Shown: positions 47,794 to 59,612 of the stretch, in pieces
How positions within the stretch are numbered: position 1 is the first letter of the stretch
Layout: each line of letters starts with the position of its first letter
DNA from: Telopea speciosissima
Lineage: Eukaryota > Streptophyta > Magnoliopsida > Proteales > Proteaceae
NCBI RefSeq assembly: GCF_018873765.1
Contig: NC_057923.1
Location: 61,498,593 to 61,562,592 of the forward strand
Reading direction: 5' to 3'
DNA length: 64,000 nucleotides
Translations under genes and position numbers: made by a program
The notes under the pieces: generated by a model
Seen by the model: the letters and a program-made list of their open reading frames with translations, nothing else
Databases searched by the model: none
Told to the model about the DNA's origin: nothing

Positions 47794-49849
47794 CAAGGTT
47801 TAAAGTATCTATATTTGACATCGCGCTGGAAGGGTGATTTAAGAGACGTATCATATCATATTGGAGAGATGCAAGATATACTAAAGATACTCCTAGAAAT
47901 GGTCAAGAAATGTATGGAAATATTTAGGATACATGCCAAATACAGATTTGAAGCATAAAACACTATAAATAAGTAGGTCAGAGGTTGGGCACGCTGCCCG
48001 CTCAGGAATGCAGGCGGTCTTGACCAATGGGCAGGGTGGCCCTTTCCATGGAGTGTGGGAGAGAGGTGCCCTGGCGGCATGCTCACCCTTTTCCCAAATA
48101 AGTAACATAACAATATGTAAATATATCATGCGTAACATGAGAACGATGAGATGGGTGCATTCCATTGATTATGCATAAAGGATGGAGTTTCTTACATGTA
48201 CTAATACCAAAAAAAGATGTCATTTTCAGTTTGGGAAAAATTTAAGGTTTAGATGTACACATCATTGCAAAAAAAAATAAAATAAAATAGTTTGATGCAG
48301 AAGCCAAGCTGTTTGGCAAGACATATACTAAGGGAACTCATGGGAGAAGGTCTGGTTCACTTCACCAATTGGTGGACCAACTCAATGGGCCGTAGAGCCA
48401 ACAAACTTTATGTTGGGCCAGTCCAATAGGGCTGGGAGTTGCTGGGTCTCTCAAACCCAGATCGTGGGGGCATTTTTGTCAATTTTGTTGACATGTTTTT
48501 GGACTTCAAGGGCTGGCCGATATTTACTCTTGATGGGGACCACATGAAGACTTTGGCTATCACCTTGAAGGAGTGAAGAATTGAAGATCTTATTATGTTA
48601 CTATTTTTATTTCAGTCCTAGCTAATTAGATTAGTTTCTATTTTATGTTGCAACTTATCAAGTCAAGTTTCTATTTTCTTCGTACTTGAGGTGCAAGTTC
48701 TGCTCTCTTTATATTGTAAGGCTGTTTATGCCTTCCCCCCCCAAACACACGATTTCTATAGTTGAATGAAGATTGCTTTTAGCAAATATGATTCCTTTCT
48801 CAAGTTTTGTTTGCCACTTGAAGGGCTGAAGGAGCCTGGTTGTGAGAGCCTAATCCACCTATCCGGCTATCCCCCACTTTCTATTTTCTTCTCTGTCATT
48901 CCATTGATTTCCTTGTGGGCTGTGATTTCTGAATCTGCTGCTGACACCGAAGGCTGCTGTGATCCCCTTTCACCTCAGAGTATTGTTGCTGTTGCTGATT
49001 TGACAAGACAGAGGCTGCACAACCCCTGCGGATTCAAGTTCTGCCTGGGTTTCTGTTGTTAACTTCAAGACTGCTTAACTCCTTGTCCCTCCATCAGAAG
49101 TTGCTGAGTTTTGAAGCACAACTCCACCCCATCATCCACTCCACTCGACCCCACTTCCATTCCATTCCATTGTCTGGATTAGCATGCACCACAAACCTTC
49201 TATTTTCATTCTCCCTCTTCCATCTCCACTTTTACCCATCAAGATTGACCCAAACTTGCAGGACAAGCTTCAATCATCAAGACCAACACTCGGTTACTGT
49301 TGGAGTCCTAGAACAACACTATTTTGAGGGTTTTCTCTTGACCTTCTAATTTAGTGTCTCACTGATATCTCCACATCAAGCCATCAGAACTGACTCAAAT
49401 TTGGAGTCTACCATCCTTTTACCATCCTCTGCTCTCGATCCAAATTTGAACACCATCACAAGGCTGGTTTGGCTTGAAACCCTAAGTTTCTATTTCTGAG
49501 TTTATTCCAAATTTTGAATTTTGTGGGTTTTTTGGGACTAGTAACCTAGTCTTACATTACATTCAGGTTATTTTTCATTAATTTAGTGATCCATTACAAG
49601 AAACAATACTAAAAATCAGATTTTAGCAAAAAATCTTGAGTTTTGATAGAAAACTATTCTTGTGCAAATCAGATTTTGATCCTTGATTGCAAGCTGTTTA
49701 ACCCCCAAATGATGATGAAATCAAATCAAGTTGATTTTGCCAAAAAAAGAAAAGATTTATATATTCGAATGCGTTACAGAAGCTCTTGGTATGTGTTTCG
49801 CAGTCACGGATCGTGTTTTGTAGTTTATAAGAGATGTGTTGAGCATATC

Positions 49850-49985
49850 AATAGGTATCAACCATGTATTGACCATATCGGTCACGTATCAACCCGATAC
49901 AATTGATACAAGTTTTTTAAATATCGTATAGTATCGTATCGGCACCTTAAAGATACGATACGTATAGGTTAGCATCGGTGGATAT
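49850..49985. mobile_element. TATCGG-type MITE remnant
   Basis: Contains gtatcaaccatgtattgacc, acgtatcaacccgatac and tcgtatcggcacc stutter words of the family seen at 8318-9098. Ends not defined. Confidence 0.45.
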
Positions 49986-50025
49986 GGTAGAATACTTAAA
50001 ACCTTCTACCGTAACCTTAATCTAC

Positions 50026-50091
50026 ACTCCTCTACTTCAATCTTTGGCGCCATGTTTTCTCTCAAATCAAAATTGTCAATACTTCTACTCA
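50026..50091. repeat. 66-bp dispersed repeat, copy 2
   Basis: Direct copy of 47728-47793 (ctcctctacttcaatctttgg ... aaaattgtcaatacttc). Confidence 0.7.
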
Positions 50092-51787
50092 ACCTTAATC
50101 TACATCTGTTTTGGCCTTTCCCTGCTCCATTTAGAGTTTCATCTTGGGTCTCAGTCAGTCCTGTTCTGATGTAATTCCTTAAGTATTAAAATAATTTCAA
50201 TTCGATGGCTATCCATGTCTCGCCATTCATTCAGCTCATCATCTTTATTTGGCTCGCCTTGTAAAAGTGGGAGGCATCACATGAAATCTATACCACAAGC
50301 AGGTGAAGTGTCAATATCAGAAAAACCAGAGGTTCTCTTTCCTTTTTACTGAACTGGTAACAAACAACACAAGTGGGTTCATCCTGCCAGCATTACATTT
50401 AGGCAGAGGATGTCTCATGTTCCTCATGAATGTGAGTGTAATGTTTGGAAATCAAGTTTCAAGTTTCTAGATCTTCTAGTATTTTAGATTAGATGTAGGT
50501 TACACATTTCCTGGACAGGATAAAAGATTAAGCAGAGGTTGTCAAACTTTGTACATGAGTGGACCCAAATTTGGTGGGATTGGCTAAAGTTGCATCAATC
50601 TGATTCCAACCACTTGGGTTCAGCCATATGAGTCCTGTTATTGCATTTGCTCTATTTTAGGCTATATTATCTGTCAACTCATAAGCTTCACATCTTTTCT
50701 CAGCAATCCAACCTATGCCCTTTCCATTTTCGGTCCCAACCTGAGTGAAGAAAGATGGACTTGTTACATTGGCCACAAAGGATTTACAAAAAGTGTAGTC
50801 AAACCTTTTAGCATGTTGTGGAACCTATGAAAACAGTATGGAAATAACATAAAATGTTTGGAAACTAGTGAACCTTTATATCTTCTGCAATCTCTGACAC
50901 TAAGGCCCAATCTGGTTGGAAGTGAAGGGAAATGAAATTAAAACAAAAATAAATTGAAACATTTCTGTCATTACCAACAGTGATTGTGTCACTAATTCAA
51001 ATAACTCTCTAAATCTAGTAGTTTAATTTACTTAACTTTTCAATATGATTCCTTGGATTTGAATGGAAAAATAAAGAATCCACTTGAAGTTTAACAATCA
51101 TATTTGGTAAGATTTAAAGAGAGTTTCTATGGACTGCACGGACAGTCAAGAGAGTCTCCTGACTGCACACCTAGTTTTGCCACATGGAAGGGTGATGTGG
51201 AAAATCCGACCGTTGGATATCTAGGAAATGCTATGGATTGGCCATGTGTGAAATTTCATATTCAAATTGAATCATATACCGTCCTGTGTATTGGCATATT
51301 CCCCTTGTATTTGAATCTTTCAATTATTTGAAATTTTCCATTGGATTTTCAATGCTTTATTTTGCAACATGTCCGACTTTGTAAGGGCTAAAACTTGAAA
51401 TGTGGGGAGGGAATGTTGGGGGTGTACCTATCCATAAAATTTCAGTTCTATTGGACATGCCATTTGGCAGAACGAGGCACTCCATCAAGGGAGTCCCTCT
51501 TGACATGCTGTCCAGAAAAACCACTCCCTTTTAGTACACACTCATGATTATAAAAATGTCCATTTTCTTTCTTGAAATTTTATTTTCCTTTACTTGCAAC
51601 CAGACAGAGACTAAGCATAACGTTCCTTATTTCTCAACCTTGAGCCCTATTAGATATGGTTCATTGGAGGAGACTTAAGCTGGTACTGTCATTCTCTTGC
51701 CAATTACTTAGGAGTGCTATGATTAGAATTAGTAGTTTGGCTGAGAAAGAGAAATGGATCTTGATGGTTCAACATGATAATACAAAA

Positions 51788-52312
51788 TGACGCAGTAGGA
51801 AGTCTGGGGGCTAGATCTCGTTCTAGAGGTCACGACCCTCGAATTCTTAAGGCAAAGAAAACCCTAATTCCAACGGGGAAGAAGAGCAAACAAAGCAATT
51901 TTTGTTCATAAATGTCAAGATACTTTATTTCGTCCAAAACGACCCTTACATAAGGAGGTTGGATTACAAAGGAAAAGAAAACCTAAATAAAACAGGAAAC
52001 GAACTAATATAGTAAAAATAAAACAGGAAACTAAGATTTCTAAATCACGCACAAAACTTCAGAGGCCCAGTAGACCCCTTAAACGGTGGAATTTGTCCAA
52101 GAAACTTTTCATCCAAAGAAGAAATTAGTTGGACGGCCTGTAGGGCACTGGCTGATGTTTCCGAAAAGGTATTATGCCTCCCGTAACTCCTCCGGAGTCA
52201 AAAGTTACGGCCCTCAGAAGTTGCGCTGGCAAATTAGTACTTCCGACCTGATTGGGTGGACTTCTGCCGGTCCAACCGATCCAGAAATTCTTCAGAGATC
52301 TTCTCTGTATTA
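51788..52312 (-). repeat. 3' LTR of the Ty3/gypsy element
   Basis: 525 bp, TGACGCAGTAGG ... TTCTCTGTATTA on the + strand. A purine-rich tract (agtgggagggac on the minus strand) lies just inside it and serves as the polypurine tract. Confidence 0.88.
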
Positions 52313-52383
52313 GTCCCTCCCACTTGTGAAGAACTCGTCCTCGAGTTATCGTCTGAGTAAAGTGGTGCCCCAAGACAGAAGTA

Positions 52384-53453
52384 CTAGTGCAGATCTGCAA
52401 CATTAAAGGTCTTCGAGATGCCCATGTCTGGAGGGAGGTCCACGACATAAGCATTGTCATTAATTTTCCGCAGAATCTTATGAGGTCTATACTTCTTCGA
52501 TTTCGGCTTATTGTACGACCCATCCGGAAACAGCTCCTTTCGGAAGAAAACCATGACCATGTCACCTTCTTCGAAAACCTTAGACCAGCAGCGGTGATCA
52601 GTGGCTGCTTTGTACTTGGCATTAGTTGCTTCCAACCTCTCCCGAACTTCCTCTTGGACAGAACGAACCTGCTCAGCCATCTGCTCTGCTGCTATACTCG
52701 AACCAGGAAGTCTTGGTAACTGAGCCAGATCTAGAGCGTGACGTGGGACCTTCCAGTACACAATTGTGAAAGGGAACATCACAATGGAGCTGTGGACGAT
52801 GCTATTGTAGGCTAATTCTGCTTGAGCAAGAGCACTGTCCCACTGCTTTGGTTTGTGTCCACAAATGCTGCGAATCAAATTCCCCAAGGTTCTTACTACT
52901 TCTGTTTGTCCATCAATTTGGGGATGAGCAGTACTGTTATGCTTCAGGCTGGCCCCAAATCTCCTCCATAAAGTCATCCAAAAGACAGCAAGGAATTTAG
53001 GATCACAAACAGAAACAGTAGAAGTGGGGATGCCATGCAACCATACAATCTCCTGGAAGAATAACTTAGCCACGTGCACTGCATCTGAAGTCTTTCGACA
53101 AGAGATGAAATGCACTGTCTTTGAAAATCTATCGACCACCACAAACACATCATCAGCACCACGTTGAGTCCTTGGTAGGCCTAGTACGAAATCCATACTA
53201 AGGTCCTCCCAAATATCCTTCGGCGTCGGCAGCGGCATGTACAACCCTGTGTCTGGCTGTGTCATTTTGCCACCTGACAAACGGGATAGCTTCTGACGAG
53301 GGTTGCAACATCTTTCTTCAGTTGGGGCCAGTAGTACCTCTCCTTAATGCTTGCCATTGTTTTATCGCGTTCCAGGTGTCCACTTAGTCCACCACCATGT
53401 AGGTCTTGGATCACCTTTTCCCGTAAGGACATCTGTGGGATGCACAACCGCAC
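52384..53453 (-). pseudogene. integrase of the Ty3/gypsy element
   Basis: 53453-53262 encodes the H2C2-type N domain ([33 protein letters not shown]; the first Cys of the CPVC pair reads Tyr). A frameshift near 53270 leads to 53280-52384, the catalytic core: [23 protein letters not shown], then CDPKF and HPQIDGQTE, so the D, D and E acids are visible. The C-terminal part ends [11 protein letters not shown], common in plant gypsy integrases. No chromodomain is evident after it. Confidence 0.85.
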
Positions 53454-53513
53454 AACCGGTTGCCTTTAAACAGATAACCATACACCATGTGAAAGTCTCC
53501 TGTAGGCTGTTTC

Positions 53514-56254
53514 TGTCACGCCCCTATTCCAGACAAGGAATATAATATCATATAAAGGGTGACTAGGACGACGCGTGTCATCCTACTAAACCGCCCGGAT
53601 CACAGACACAGTGTCCCAACGCACAGTCATAACCAATATTAACACAATATAATATTAGAATGCGGAAAAAGAGAGGGAATATTACATTCCAAGGATCAGT
53701 AGTATTGCGGAAGCGTATAATCGAATAGTTACAAGATGTTCAAAGGCTAGATGATAAATACAGTAATTAGTTACATTTCCAATGACCATCTAATAACTAT
53801 CAAAATGGTATAACAGTAAATGTTTCAATATAGGCCTTAGCCTCAAAAGTAAATCAAAAGGGATCAAGTCCCGAATATCCTCACTGCCCGTAGGCACAAT
53901 CATCGCAAGGACACCCGTCGCCATGTTCCTCAAACACGGCCTCCGGTTCCTCCTCACCAATCTCATTGTATCCCGAGGGTGAACTCCAAGTCCCGCGAGA
54001 TATCCGTCACCGCATCATAATCTAAAAAGTGGCAAGACGAGGGGGTTAGCTCCACGAGCCAATGAGGGGATGGGGATGCACAAACACGTAATTCACATAG
54101 TCCAATGATGCATGCACATGTTAAGTCCATTTTTCCACCTAACAAACAACTAAGTCAATGGCATATGCCATCGTGACAACTCGGAGACACTGTGGGTCAC
54201 TTAACTTATCGCCACAATGAAACCTCAATTGTCACGTGGGACCTACGCCGATCGAAGCCTCCAAGACCACTCGTGCACCCCGATAACCAATACTACCACG
54301 ATGGCCTCTCCCACCTCCACGAGAATCCGGTGATCGATTACCCAACACCTAAACCCCTGTTGGTAAGGGTCGTAGCATAAGGGTGTGAAATCCTAGCCAC
54401 AAATATACTACATGCAAGTCCTATTGTCCCGAGAGGTAATCCGGGCGCATCAACTTTTCATCCGGTTTAGTGCCGTTACAAGACGACACGCGCATCAGCT
54501 ATTCAACATGACATTCAACATAATTTCTTCATAAATGTATATAGTGTTGGGTTCGGACCTGGTACCCACCGCACCGAGACCCATCAAGGTACAACATTAC
54601 CAATCAACATTATAACAAATAGATATAAAATTATGCAATATGCCAAACATGCTTATTAATTATAATGAGTACATAATATATAATGCAATAATAATAACAA
54701 GCCCAAACAACCAAACCCACTCACTGCGTATACGCCAAGCACCAAGATTATCGTTGTCGCCTCGATCAAGCAATAAGCCACAAAATGAATATATTAACCT
54801 AAACAAAGAGTGAAATAAGGTTAAACGAGCGAAGGGAAAGGATCCCCAAAAGGTCTCCCATAATCACTTAAGTATAAGGTTTGTAAACAAAGTGGTTGCA
54901 GGAGTGGTTTCATGCCCAAATTCTCGCAACCACATGTAAATCCTAGGAAACCAGGGGTTCGGACGTTTTAGTCAAGGTCGGATGCGGATGTGGTTTCGTA
55001 AAACCGAAAGTGAGTAAACCGAAGCTTCACAGGGGCCTTCTCAGGAAGGTAATTTCAGGGTGGTTTCTTGCAGGTCTGAAACCACTTGTAAATCCTCACA
55101 CCTTCAGGTCCAAAATCCGAAGGATCCCCCTCCAAGGACTTCATTTTCAAGTGGTTTTAAAGCACAAGAACCTCTAGGAAACTCCATCCTAAGCTCATTA
55201 GGGTCCAACCTTAAATCTCTCAAATGACAATGAGAACCCTTACATTAGAGCTCATAATGGAGTGAAATAACTCCACCATAGCTTAGGCCTTAAGGCTCCA
55301 TCGACTTCCTAGGTTCCAAGAGAGATCTAGGTCAATCTCTCCCATTACCCAACCCCTTTTAAAATCCAAAATAGAAGAAGGAAGAAGCTTCAATAGCTTA
55401 CCTACCCCCAAGATGAGAGAGCTCCACGCTTTATGGCCCAAGAGATGGGGTCTCCACCTTCCACCAAGCCTCTCCACCTTCCTCCTCTTTCTCTCCTCCA
55501 CGATTTAGGGTAGATGAGAATGATGAAGGAGAAGTAATGTTCTCTCTCTCCCTCTAGGAATCATTTATAATAAATGGGTATTTGGGTACCTCTAGTCAAA
55601 TGGGTCATGAGGCTTAATGGGTCAACCCATTAGTCCTATGTGGGTAAGTGGATGGAATAACCCATCATTGGGTCAATAGGTTAAATGGGCCTGCCCACAA
55701 CCTTAATTAGGGAAAAGCCCATTCTTAGATGGGTTCATATGAGATGGGTATAAGTCCTCAATGTACTTCCCAAGGTAAGTGGGACCCGAACTTAAAACAT
55801 TCCCTTCTCTCATGAATTAGCTCGAGCGGTTCAGGCCTGGACCCGCACTTCGAGGTCACCAAGGGAAGAATAAATAATAAGACTTGAGGGCTAGAACTTA
55901 CTTTTCCCCTGTCATGGTTTATCACCCATGACCCCGAATAGCTTCGCCACGGCAATGCCAAGGTCATCGCTGAACGAATTATCCAACTGAGGTGACGGTC
56001 CAGGATGCTCTCTCCTAAACTCCTCGCTTCCCGGGCTGGTACTTGGAGGATAGTCAACGAAGTCGCCGTCAACGAACTTTCCCCACTGGCGGTTGAGGAA
56101 TCTTTCCTCCACAGGCAAACCCGTACTGTGGTCAACGATTTTGTAGCTAGGTTTGACCATCATGGAGAACAGGTCACCAGCATACATGGCAGCGGTATCT
56201 ACACGTCACGAGAAGAAATAATATTTAATTATATCCCGGGGTACGGGTATAACA
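53514..56254. mobile_element. solo-LTR-like insertion, 2.74 kb, between RNase H and integrase
   Basis: It begins TGTCACGCCCCTATTCC and ends GGGTACGGGTATAACA (TG...CA). The TSD GTTTC is at 53509-53513 and 56255-56259; removing the insert rejoins the pol frame (TWEKRVLK to PTGDFHMVYGYLF). No second LTR, primer site or pol domain is inside, so it behaves as a solo LTR. Length and the TGTCACGCC end recall Del/Tekay-type gypsy LTRs, which is inference. A 91-codon ORF (56187-55912, minus) starting MYAGDLFSMMVKPSYKI has no domain I know. Confidence 0.75.
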
Positions 56255-56269
56255 GTTTCAGTACACGCT

Positions 56270-57724
56270 TCTCCCAGGTTGTAGTGAAGTCCTCATCTGA
56301 CTCATACAACTCCTTTATGCATTCAAACCCGACAACTTCGGTGCCCAATGTGACCAAAAGTGTAGCTCGTCTACTCAGGCATCAACAACCCGTTAGTGGC
56401 GCCCGATTTATGCTTGATCACGTATGCAAGCTGCTCAAGGAAGGATGCCCACTTGGCGTGCATTTTATTGATGTGCTTCTAACTTCTGAAATACTTGAGA
56501 GATTGATGGTCAGAATATATCACAAATTCTTTGGGAATCAAATAATTCTCCCAAGTCTTCAAGGCATGAAACACTGCATACAACTCCTGTTTGTAGGTCG
56601 ACCACTTGTGAAACGCTATTGGGCGACCTTTTTGGGACAAAACATCACCGATGCCCACTCCACAAGCATCGCACTCAAGCTCAAACACCTTCTCAAAGTC
56701 AGGTAGGATAAGTACTGAGGCATTGGTCGGCTTTTCCTTAATCAAGGCAAAGCTTTGGGCAGCTTCATCACTCTACTGAAACTTTCCCTTCATGCAATCA
56801 GTAATTGGAATCACAAAGCTACTAAAATTCCGAATAAATCAGCGATAGAACGTCACCAACCCGTGATAACTGCGAACTTCAGTAACCATAGTAGGGATAG
56901 GCCCTTCTGTGATGGCGTGCACCTTCTCCTAATCAACATGTATTCCCTTGGCACTGATCACGAAACCCAAGAATATCAAACGGTTCATCATAAAACTGCA
57001 TTTCTTCATATTGATGTACAGTTTATTGTCTCGCAGCACCATTAATATCTGTTGCAAATGATCCAGATGCTCTGCCTCTCTGCAGCTATAGATTAAGATG
57101 TCATCAAAATAAACCATAACGAACTTCCCAATAAAAGGTTCGAGTACCTGGTTCATCAACCTCATAAAGGTATTAGGGGCATTAGATAACCCAAATGGTA
57201 TCACCAACCACTCGTACATGCCTTCCTTGGTTTTAAAAGCAGTCTTCCACTCGTCACCAAGTTTGATACGAATCTGGTGATACCCACTTCACAGGTCTAT
57301 TTTTTAGAACACCTTGGATTCTCCCAATCTGTCTTGCATGTCGTCCAGTTGAGGAATCAGAAATCTACATCTGACTGTTTTTTTTATGGATGGCTCAGCT
57401 ATCCGCGCACATTCGCCAGGTATCCTCCTTTGGTGGCAACAGGGTAGGAACGACACATGGACTCATGCGCTCTCGAATGTGTCCCTTCTGCAGCAACTCT
57501 TCAATTTTTTCTTTCATGATTTCACTCTCTTTCGGGTTCATTCTGTAATGCGGCTGGTTGGGTAGTTTGGCACCAGGAATCAGGTCGATGTGATGCTGGA
57601 TGTCCCTCATGGGAGCTATCTCATTGGGTATTTCCTCTGGAGTGATCTCTTTGAACTCCTCCAATAAGGATTGCGCCTCTGCTGGAACCTCCACCGGTTG
57701 GCTGGGCTGTCTCTCCTTCACCAC
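56270..57724 (-). pseudogene. reverse transcriptase and RNase H of the Ty3/gypsy element
   Basis: 57724-57395 covers the linker and first RT motifs ([21 protein letters not shown], then WRMCADS followed by a stop). 57219-56929 has [19 protein letters not shown] and the catalytic YFDDILIYS. 56745-56479 has the connection and RNase H start ([35 protein letters not shown]). Several in-frame stops and frame changes occur between them, so no active RT can be made. Confidence 0.87.
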
Positions 57725-58200
57725 TAGTACATAGTCATGTCGGCCTTCTTCATATTTGCAATAAACTCATCATGAAAAACAGAGATAGAAAGGAACAACT
57801 TTCCCTCTACTGTAATAGTGTTGGGTCGGCCATCCTTGCTCTCTCTTGGTAAGATAGCAATTTTCTTCTTATTCCACCAGAAAGTATAAATGGTCTGTCT
57901 ACCCCGATGAGTAGCATCAACATCATGCTGCCAAGGTCTACTGAGTAATAAATGGCATGCATCCATATCCACCACATCACAGACAACATCATCATGATAT
58001 GACTTGCCAATAGAAACAGAAACTCAGCAGATTTCAGTTACCTCAATCGACGGTCCTTGCTTGATCCAACCAATCCAGTAAGGGGAAGGATGTGGATCCA
58101 TGGGTAGTCGCAAATGCTTGACAAGGGTTCTCGAAACAATGTTCTCACAACTTCCATTATCATTGATTAGGTTGCACACCTTCTGTTTGACTGAGCATTC
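57724..58200 (-). pseudogene. aspartic protease region of the Ty3/gypsy element
   Basis: The minus strand near 58150 reads [12 protein letters not shown], a form of the retropepsin motif in which DNGS replaces DTG/DSG; similar DNGS/DGGS forms occur in plant gypsy elements. Downstream, MDACHLLLSRPWQHDVDATHRG at 57960-57890 is the second conserved protease block (LLGRPWQ type). A stop interrupts the frame between the blocks. Confidence 0.75.
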
Positions 58201-58339
58201 AGAATGAAATATCTGATGGCGCTAGGACGGTTCAACTTGTTTTGGAGTGTATAATAATTTCTGGATGACACATGAGACATGCTCACCCTCTTCTTTAGCG
58301 AACTCAGCGTTCTCCAGGTTGTCATCGTCTCTACCTTGG

Positions 58340-59330
58340 TCGTCCATACCCTCGTTATGGTTTGCTAGTCTAACTGGTTGTTGCTTAGGGCATACATTGG
58401 ATTTATGGCCTGGTTCGCCACATCTGTAATACTTCTCAACATTAGGCCTGGTGTAAGGATTCTGTTTGGTTCCTCTACCGCCTGTGTTTCCTCCAGTTGG
58501 TGGTACGTTGCTACTACTACTGTTACTACCAGAACTTCGGGCTAGGAGCCTGGGACAGTAGACGTTTGCTTCTCAGTACTCGATGATGGCCAAGGGGACT
58601 CTGTAGGGAAACGACGCCCTGGTTGCCGTGTTGACAGTCACTCGGCCTTTAAAGCCATATTATGTGCTTCGTTCACTAAGAACACGTTCTGCAGTCCCAT
58701 ACGATCTTGGATCGAGTACTTCAACCCATTAATAAACCTGCCGCTTGCTGCTCCTCTGTTTCTAACGGTCTGCAACGAGAGCACACCGTAGAAACTCCTC
58801 CGTGTAAGCTGCCACAGTTCGATTGCCTTGGATGCAGTTCTGATATTGTTGGAATAGGTATTGAACTCTGGCGGCAAAAACCTACTCCGTAATAGTTGTT
58901 TCATCCGACACCATGTGCGGACAGGCGCCTTTCCTTGGCGTTGACGAGTCTCCTGGAGTTGATCCCACTAGGCATCATCACCCCCTCACAACTTGTTGGT
59001 CTCAATTTTAATTTGTTTCTCCTCGGGAACCTCCATCATCTCGAAGAGCTTCTCAACTTCATAGATCCAGTCAAGAAAAGCTTCAATGTCCAAATTTTTG
59101 GAGAAATTAGAAAGATCAACTTTGAGGCGGTACTTATTGACATCCCAGTTCTGCCTTTGGTTACCTCTATACACTGCAAATCCTCCATCCTCGTCTCCAG
59201 ATTCTTCATCATCGTCATAGGCAGGTTGTCTACGAGGATTAACAGGACCTTGACGAGTAGCAGGTTGGCTTAGGTTAAGACCTTCAACACGATTATTACC
59301 ACCGTCATCTTATTTCCGTTGAGTCTTAGA
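58340..59330 (-). pseudogene. gag of the Ty3/gypsy element
   Basis: 59174-58986 encodes [28 protein letters not shown], typical of plant gypsy Gag; 58904-58638 continues with RSRFLPPEF...QYQNC-like sequence in broken frames. The nucleocapsid knuckle near 58415 reads YYRCGEPGHKSNVC: the usual first Cys is Tyr (one G-to-A change), so the zinc site is lost. Confidence 0.75.
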
Positions 59331-59472
59331 TCAACAATAGCATCACAGATATGTCAGAATCCACGCTCCATCGCTTGCTACAGACAACGCTGCACAGAGA
59401 GCCTCTATTCCACACTCGGCTCCTGCTGGGCGAGTTCCTTCTTTGTCGTTAGACGTACCAGTTTGTTGAAAA

Positions 59473-59484
59473 GCTCTGATACCA
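59473..59484 (-). other. primer binding site (initiator tRNA-Met)
   Basis: The minus strand reads TGGTATCAGAGC two bases after the 5' LTR, a perfect match to the classic plant tRNA-iMet primer site. Confidence 0.92.
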
Positions 59485-59612
59485 CTTGACGCAGTAGGAA
59501 GTATGGGGGCTAGATCTTGTTCTAGCGCTCATGACCCTCGAATCCTCAAGGTAAAGAAAACCCTAATTCCAACAGGGAAGAAGAGCAAACAAAGCAATTT
59601 TTGTTCTTAAAC

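Larger units (their letters stand above)
47241..51782. other. probable long intron of the PEP mutase-like gene, left part
   Basis: It follows a good donor (ATG|gtactt). No further exon was seen. It contains a 66-bp repeat present twice (listed separately), a GC-rich stretch at 47990-48100, a TATCGG-type MITE remnant at 49850-49985, and mixed ORFs without domains. If the gene is intact, this is intron 3; if not, it is 3' flanking sequence of a truncated gene. Confidence 0.4.

Noticed and set aside
47990..48100. GC-rich block as a possible RNA gene
   Set aside because: No cloverleaf or conserved RNA motif could be drawn.
55758..56187. ORFs in the solo-LTR-like insert as a host gene
   Set aside because: They lie fully inside a TSD-bounded insert and have no known domain; noted only as an oddity.
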